Positions 6,569-9,626 of a stretch of DNA of 9,626 nucleotides are shown here, piece by piece. Both the position numbers and the translations under genes were made by a program. Source of the DNA: an uncultured Collinsella sp. (lineage in GTDB: Bacteria; Actinomycetota; Coriobacteriia; Coriobacteriales; Coriobacteriaceae); NCBI GenBank assembly GCA_934630385.1, contig CAKTWE010000067.1, forward strand, positions 1 through 9,626, given 5' to 3'. The notes under the pieces were generated by a model. It did not search any database. It was not told the DNA's origin and saw only the letters and a list, made by a program, of their open reading frames with translations. Each line of letters opens with the position of its first letter. The stretch's first letter is position 1.

Positions 6569-7569
6569 TGAAGGGAACGCATACCGTTGTCGTAGAGCGT
6601 GCAAAGGTCAAATACACGCCCACGTTTAAGCGCAATATTTCCTTTATACGCGGCAACAGCGGCACGGGCAAAACGACGCTCATCTCGATGATTCGCGACT
6701 ACAATGACCGAGGACCGGAAAGCGGCGTTAAACTCAGCTGCGACGTGCCCTGCGAAACGCTTTCCGGCAGACGCTGGGAACGCGAGCTGTCTATTATCGA
6801 AGATTCAATCGTCTTTCTAGATGAGGGCAACGAGTTTATCTACTCAAAGGACTTCGCCAAAGCCGTAAACGGCTCGTCCAACTATTTTGTTCTGATATCC
6901 CGTCGCGATGCCAACGAGCTCCCCTACAGCGTTGATGAGATCCTGAAGCTAGTAAACACCACAAGCAAGACAATCAATGGCCGTAAGAGCGACAGGCGCT
7001 TCTACTCGGTGACCAAACCGCTATATACCCACACGGCAAACATGCTGTATCAGGACCTTAACGTAGGTTTCGACAATCCCGATGCCGTGATTGTCGAGGA
7101 TAGCAAGTCTGGATATCAATTCTATAGCGCCCTTTGCAACCGACTGGGAATCCCCTGCTATACCGCCACTGGCGTAGCAAACCTAAAACGAACGATTCAC
7201 GAATGTCCCGAGCAAAACATCCTTGCCATAGGAGACGGCGCAGCGTTTGATCCCTACATCGAAAAGGTGCTGGGACAGCGCGTTTACAAGAACGTTCGCT
7301 TGTTCCTCCCTGAATCATTTGAATGGACACTTCTGCAATCCGGCCTCATCCCCAACAACGACATTCCAAATATCCTCGAGGACCCCTCGAGCTACATCGA
7401 AAGCCGCGACTACCTGAGCTGGGAGCGGTTCTTCACCGACGTATTGATCAAGTACTCGGCAGACACTCGCTACGCCTACAGAAAAGCAAAGCTCAATGAG
7501 CAATACCTGAAGCCGCAAGCAATGGATGCAGTTGGGGGCGTCTTACCCGAGTGCCTAAGGGCAGAATAG
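6568..7569 (+). CDS. P-loop ATPase with possible Toprim-like C-terminal half, partner of the DUF4869-like protein
   Basis: A 333-aa protein of unknown function. The N-terminal half is a nucleotide-binding domain: Walker A GNSGTGKT (29-36), Walker B SIVFLDEGNEF (80-90, Asp85-Glu86), then NYFVLISRRD (105-114) in the place of a sensor strand. There is no ABC signature, so it is not a transporter ATPase. The C-terminal half carries AVIVEDSKSGYQFYSAL (173-189) and ILAIGDGAAFDPYIEKV (218-234), an acidic spacing that recalls the Glu and Asp-x-Asp motifs of Toprim domains in OLD-like and DUF4435-like proteins; this resemblance is weak and inferred. LFLPESFEW (245-253) follows. Its ATG overlaps the previous stop by one base and has little SD sequence, so translation depends on coupling. 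A sample line (6841-6900) counts 45% GC against 65% in aroC (2701-2760), a sign of transfer. A defence or DNA-maintenance role is possible but unproven. Confidence 0.75.
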   Translation: MKGTHTVVVERAKVKYTPTFKRNISFIRGNSGTGKTTLISMIRDYNDRGPESGVKLSCDVPCETLSGRRWERELSIIEDSIVFLDEGNEFIYSKDFAKAVNGSSNYFVLISRRDANELPYSVDEILKLVNTTSKTINGRKSDRRFYSVTKPLYTHTANMLYQDLNVGFDNPDAVIVEDSKSGYQFYSALCNRLGIPCYTATGVANLKRTIHECPEQNILAIGDGAAFDPYIEKVLGQRVYKNVRLFLPESFEWTLLQSGLIPNNDIPNILEDPSSYIESRDYLSWERFFTDVLIKYSADTRYAYRKAKLNEQYLKPQAMDAVGGVLPECLRAE

Positions 7570-7601
7570 CGAGTCCTTAAGATCATTTGGAAACCTGGCA
7601 C

Positions 7602-7643
7602 GCTCATGCGCTGGAGCTGCTGAAAGAGCATCTGCTACACTAA
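7602..7643 (+). pseudogene. aroQ: Remnant of an aroQ 3' end
   Basis: Fourteen codons here read AHALELLKEHLLH plus a stop. The live gene at 5946-5987 reads AHALELLKERLER plus a stop, with the stop at exactly the same distance. The first 11 codons share 27 of 33 bases and 10 of 11 residues, including a 14-nt identity (GAGCTGCTGAAAGA), and five of the six differences are at third codon positions. Upstream the likeness continues weakly to GGC at 7597 with a one-base deletion, then ends, and the frame is closed by TAA at 7578. The piece has no start and cannot be functional. The synonymous drift says it comes from a divergent aroQ allele, not a fresh copy. Confidence 0.75.
7633..7641 (+). promoter_or_regulatory. 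Possible extended -10 promoter for glf
   Basis: TGCTACACT fits an extended -10 (TGN plus TACACT, 4 of 6 matches to consensus) about 80 nt before the glf start. Initiation would fall at about 7648, immediately before the hairpin at 7649-7677. No good -35 is visible, and the site lies inside the aroQ remnant, so it may be fortuitous. Confidence 0.3.
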
Positions 7644-7648
7644 ACCCT

Positions 7649-7677
7649 GGGACAAAGACATAAGATATGTTTGTCCC
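7649..7677 (+). promoter_or_regulatory. Hairpin in the glf leader
   Basis: GGGACAAA (7649-7656) pairs perfectly with TTTGTCCC (7670-7677). Inside, after a two-base GA bulge, CATA (7659-7662) pairs with TATG (7666-7669) around an AGA loop. The bases after it are A-rich, without a T tract on either strand, so a terminator is unlikely. It may be a 5' mRNA structure or an operator for a dimeric regulator. The glf Shine-Dalgarno (AAAGGAG, 7708-7714) is outside it and stays free. Confidence 0.5.
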
Positions 7678-7721
7678 TAAACTAAAGTAACTGTCCAATT
7701 GACATACAAAGGAGCATATCC

Positions 7722-8846
7722 ATGTCCCAGTACGATTACCTTGTCGTCGGTGCCGGCCTTTCGGGCGCGGTCATCGCCAATGCCGCCAAGCGCGCCGGCA
7801 AGTCGGTCCTGGTCATCGACCGCCGCGGCCACATCGCCGGCAACATCTACACATAGGACGTCGAGGGCATCCAGGTCCACCGCTACGGCGCGCACATCTT
7901 CCACACCTCCATGAAGGACGTCTGGGACTACGTCAACCGCTTCGCCGAGTTCAACAACTACGTCAACTCGCCGGTAGCCAACTTCCACGGCAACATGTAC
8001 AACATGCCCTTCAACATGAACACCTTCGCCAAGATGTGGCCGGGCGTCGTCACGCCGGCAGACGCCAAGGCCAAGATCGCCGAGCAGGTGGCCGCCGAGA
8101 ACATCGGCGAGCCGCAGAACCTCGAGGAGCAGGCGCTGTCGCTCGTCGGCCGCGACATCTTCGAGACGCTCGTGAAGGGCTACACCGAAAAGCAGTGGGG
8201 CCGCGACTGCCGCGACCTGCCCGCGAGCATCATCAAGCGCCTCCCCTGCCGCTTTACCTACGACAACAACTACTTCAACGACCGCTACCAGGGCATCCCC
8301 ATGGGCGGCTACACCATGATGGTCGCCAACATGCTCGAGGGCGTCGAGGTGCGCTGCGGCGTGGAGTACAAGGAGCTGATCGCCGCCGAGCCCGATATCG
8401 CCGCCAAGACGATCTACTGCGGCCCCATCGACGCGTTCTACGACTTTAAGCTGGGCACGCTCGAGTACCGCAGCCTGCGCTTCGAGACCGAGACACTCGA
8501 CGAGCAGGACCACCAGGGCGTGGCCGTGGTCAACTACACCGAGCGCGAGATCCCCTACACGCGCATCATCGAATACAAGCACTTTGAGTTCGGCACGCAG
8601 GACAAGACCGTCATCACGCGCGAGTACCCGGCCGACTGGAAGCCCGGCGACGAGCCCTACTACCCCATCAACGACGCCAAGAACGAAGCCCTCTACAAGC
8701 AGTACGAGGAGCTGGCGACGCAGGAGGGCGACGTGATCTTTGCCGGTCGCCTGGGCGGCTACAAGTACTACGACATGGACAAGGCCATCGCAGCAGCCTT
8801 CCAGCTCGTCCGCAACGAGCTGGGCGTGGAGCCGACGGAGGCGTAG
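7722..8846 (+). pseudogene. glf: UDP-galactopyranose mutase interrupted by an amber codon
   Basis: Intact Glf is a flavoenzyme that makes UDP-galactofuranose for surface glycans. Read through, the frame has 374 codons, a normal length. Landmarks are the FAD-binding VVGAGLSGAV (8-17), HRYGAHIFHT (53-62), GYTEKQWG (153-160), RFTYDNNYFNDRYQG (177-191), YTRIIEYKHF (279-288) and GRLGGYKYYDMD (342-353). Codon 45 (7854-7856) is TAG where the family normally has an acidic residue (NIYT-stop-DVEG), so a single G-to-T change of GAG explains it. The rest shows no frameshift or decay, so the mutation is recent, a sequencing error, or suppressed. Restart at Met64 (7911) would lose the FAD-binding fold. 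AAAGGAG lies 7 nt before the ATG. Its neighbours suggest a polysaccharide locus. Confidence 0.88.
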
Positions 8847-8884
8847 GAGCGAGGGCACTCAGCCAACTACCCCGAGCAAACAGG

Positions 8885-8923
8885 AGGCCCAGCGCAGTTC
8901 ATTGCTGTGCCGGGCCTATTTAT
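8885..8923 (+). terminator. Terminator after glf
   Basis: AGGCCC (8885-8890) pairs with GGGCCT (8912-8917). After an A/C mismatch, GCGCAG (8892-8897) pairs with CTGTGC (8905-8910), with one G-U pair, around a 7-nt loop. ATTTAT follows. The stem is strong and the T tract short. It lies 38 nt beyond the glf stop. The remaining bases up to 9072 show no gene or clear structure. Confidence 0.75.
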
Positions 8924-9072
8924 GGAGCGATCGAAACGCACCATTTCCTTTTGAGAAAATAGGCCGCAAGTCATCCCCATGTCTTACAACCTATATTTAA
9001 ACGATACCACGACAGACGCATGTATCCCCTCTGGTTTTCGGCCCTTTAAATCCAGTGCAAAAATGTAACGAC

Positions 9073-9078
9073 TATACT
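9073..9078 (+). promoter_or_regulatory. -10 box of the glycosyltransferase promoter
   Basis: TATACT matches 5 of 6 consensus bases, 33 nt before the GTG start, in an A/T-rich stretch after the glf terminator. The -35 region 17-18 bp upstream (around 9049-9055) is poor. Confidence 0.45.
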
Positions 9079-9101
9079 TCTAACGGCAACAACCAGACTC
9101 T

Positions 9102-9105
9102 GGAG
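9102..9105 (+). promoter_or_regulatory. Ribosome binding site of the glycosyltransferase
   Basis: GGAG sits 6 nt before the GTG at 9112. It supports this non-ATG start, which places the first family motif at the expected distance from the N-terminus. Confidence 0.6.
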
Positions 9106-9111
9106 ATCAAC

Positions 9112-9626
9112 GTGAACTCAAAGAAAATCGCCGTTATCATTCCTTGCTACAACGAAGCACTAACCATTGCAAAGGTAATAAATGATTTTCACCGAGAGCT
9201 GCCCGAAGCAACGGTCTACGTCTACGACAACAACTCGACTGACGGCACTGCTCAAATCGCACGCAAACACGGGGCAACCGTTAAATTCGAACCGCGTCAA
9301 GGTAAAGGCAACGTCTGCCGCCAAATGTTCCGCGACATTGAGGCCGATTGTTACCTCATGGTCGATGGAGACGACACATATCCGGCGGAGTCGGCGCGTG
9401 CGCTGTGCGAGCCCATCCTTGCCGGCGAAGCGGATATGACCGTAGGCGACCGACTTTCCAACGGCACATATGCCGAGGAGAACAAGCGCGCCTTCCATGG
9501 CTTTGGCAATAACCTCGTACGCTGCATGATCAAGTGGATCTATGGCTACAGCTTCGACGATGTCATGACCGGCTATCGCGCCATGAGCAAGCCTTTCGTC
9601 AAGACATTTCCCGTACTCTCTGAGGG
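9112..9626 (+). CDS. Family 2 glycosyltransferase, N-terminal part (3' truncated by window)
   Basis: A GT-A fold inverting glycosyltransferase that uses a nucleotide sugar, probably to build a lipid-linked or surface glycan. Starting at GTG 9112, 171 codons are visible before the window ends. Motifs are IAVIIPCYNEALTI (6-19), VYDNNSTDGTAQIA (37-50), YLMVDGDDTYP (81-91, the DxD metal and nucleotide-sugar site), VGDRLSNGTY (111-120) and FDDVMTGYRAMSKPF (148-162). The pattern fits the GtrB/DPM1-like branch that loads sugars onto polyprenyl phosphate, but the acceptor and any C-terminal membrane helices lie outside the window. It follows glf behind its own promoter, consistent with a polysaccharide locus. 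The donor sugar cannot be told from this part. Confidence 0.9.
   Translation, partial: MNSKKIAVIIPCYNEALTIAKVINDFHRELPEATVYVYDNNSTDGTAQIARKHGATVKFEPRQGKGNVCRQMFRDIEADCYLMVDGDDTYPAESARALCEPILAGEADMTVGDRLSNGTYAEENKRAFHGFGNNLVRCMIKWIYGYSFDDVMTGYRAMSKPFVKTFPVLSE

Noticed and set aside
7692..7704. TGTC-N5-GACA inverted repeat as an operator before glf
   Set aside because: Only four bases per arm; such a match is expected by chance.
7697..7704. TTGACA as a -35 box upstream of glf
   Set aside because: A -10 at the right spacing would fall on the start codon; no suitable hexamer is there.
7911..8846. A separate functional gene starting at Met64 of glf
   Set aside because: It lacks the FAD-binding N-terminus and has no ribosome site of its own, so it is the back part of the interrupted glf.
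7677..8858. Antisense open frame of 393 codons across glf
   Set aside because: Low-complexity Val/Leu/Asp-rich translation typical of a shadow of GC-rich coding; the + strand carries all the UDP-galactopyranose mutase motifs.
9182..9439. Open frame of 85 codons at the end of the window
   Set aside because: It is a different frame inside the glycosyltransferase gene that starts with GTG at 9112 and carries the family 2 motifs.
1..9626. CRISPR array, tRNA, rRNA or integrase/transposase gene
   Set aside because: I looked for regularly spaced repeats, cloverleaf-like segments and recombinase motifs and saw none.

Overview
The window is GC-rich and densely coded, almost entirely on the + strand. 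It looks like chromosomal DNA from a gut actinobacterium of the class Coriobacteriia, and Collinsella is my best guess. That guess rests on GC-rich codon use, strong GGAG/GAAGG ribosome sites, the order of the aromatic genes, and a palindrome containing GGGGACAGACACC that I associate with that group. No rRNA marker is present to prove it.

Region 1 (1-5987) is a shikimate/phenylalanine operon: aroB (3' part only), aroA, aroC, pheA (chorismate mutase-prephenate dehydratase-ACT), a fused aroE-aroK, and aroQ. Most junctions overlap or abut, so the genes are probably translationally coupled. Within the window these genes cover dehydroquinate synthesis (AroB), dehydration (AroQ), reduction and phosphorylation (AroE-AroK), EPSP synthesis (AroA), chorismate synthesis (AroC) and phenylpyruvate formation (PheA). 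Only DAHP synthase is not seen, and it may lie upstream. A REP-like palindrome sits between aroEK and aroQ, and a hairpin terminator follows aroQ.

Region 2 (about 5988-7643) is an accessory cassette with visibly lower GC than its neighbours. It has its own TATAAT -10 box and two genes overlapping by one base (TAATG): a 149-residue protein resembling the DUF4869 family, and a 333-residue P-loop ATPase with a possible Toprim-like C-terminal half. Directly after the cassette is a 42-nt piece that reads codon for codon like the last 13 codons of aroQ plus its stop, differing mostly at third positions. The cassette is therefore bracketed by the live aroQ 3' end and a divergent aroQ 3' remnant. This suggests it arrived by recombination or integration at the end of aroQ, and it is the most interesting signal in the window.

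Region 3 (7644-9626) belongs to cell-surface polysaccharide synthesis. It holds a UDP-galactopyranose mutase gene (glf) interrupted by an in-frame amber codon at codon 45, a terminator, and then, behind its own likely promoter, the first 171 codons of a GTG-started family 2 glycosyltransferase that runs off the window. A perfect 8-bp hairpin lies in the glf leader.
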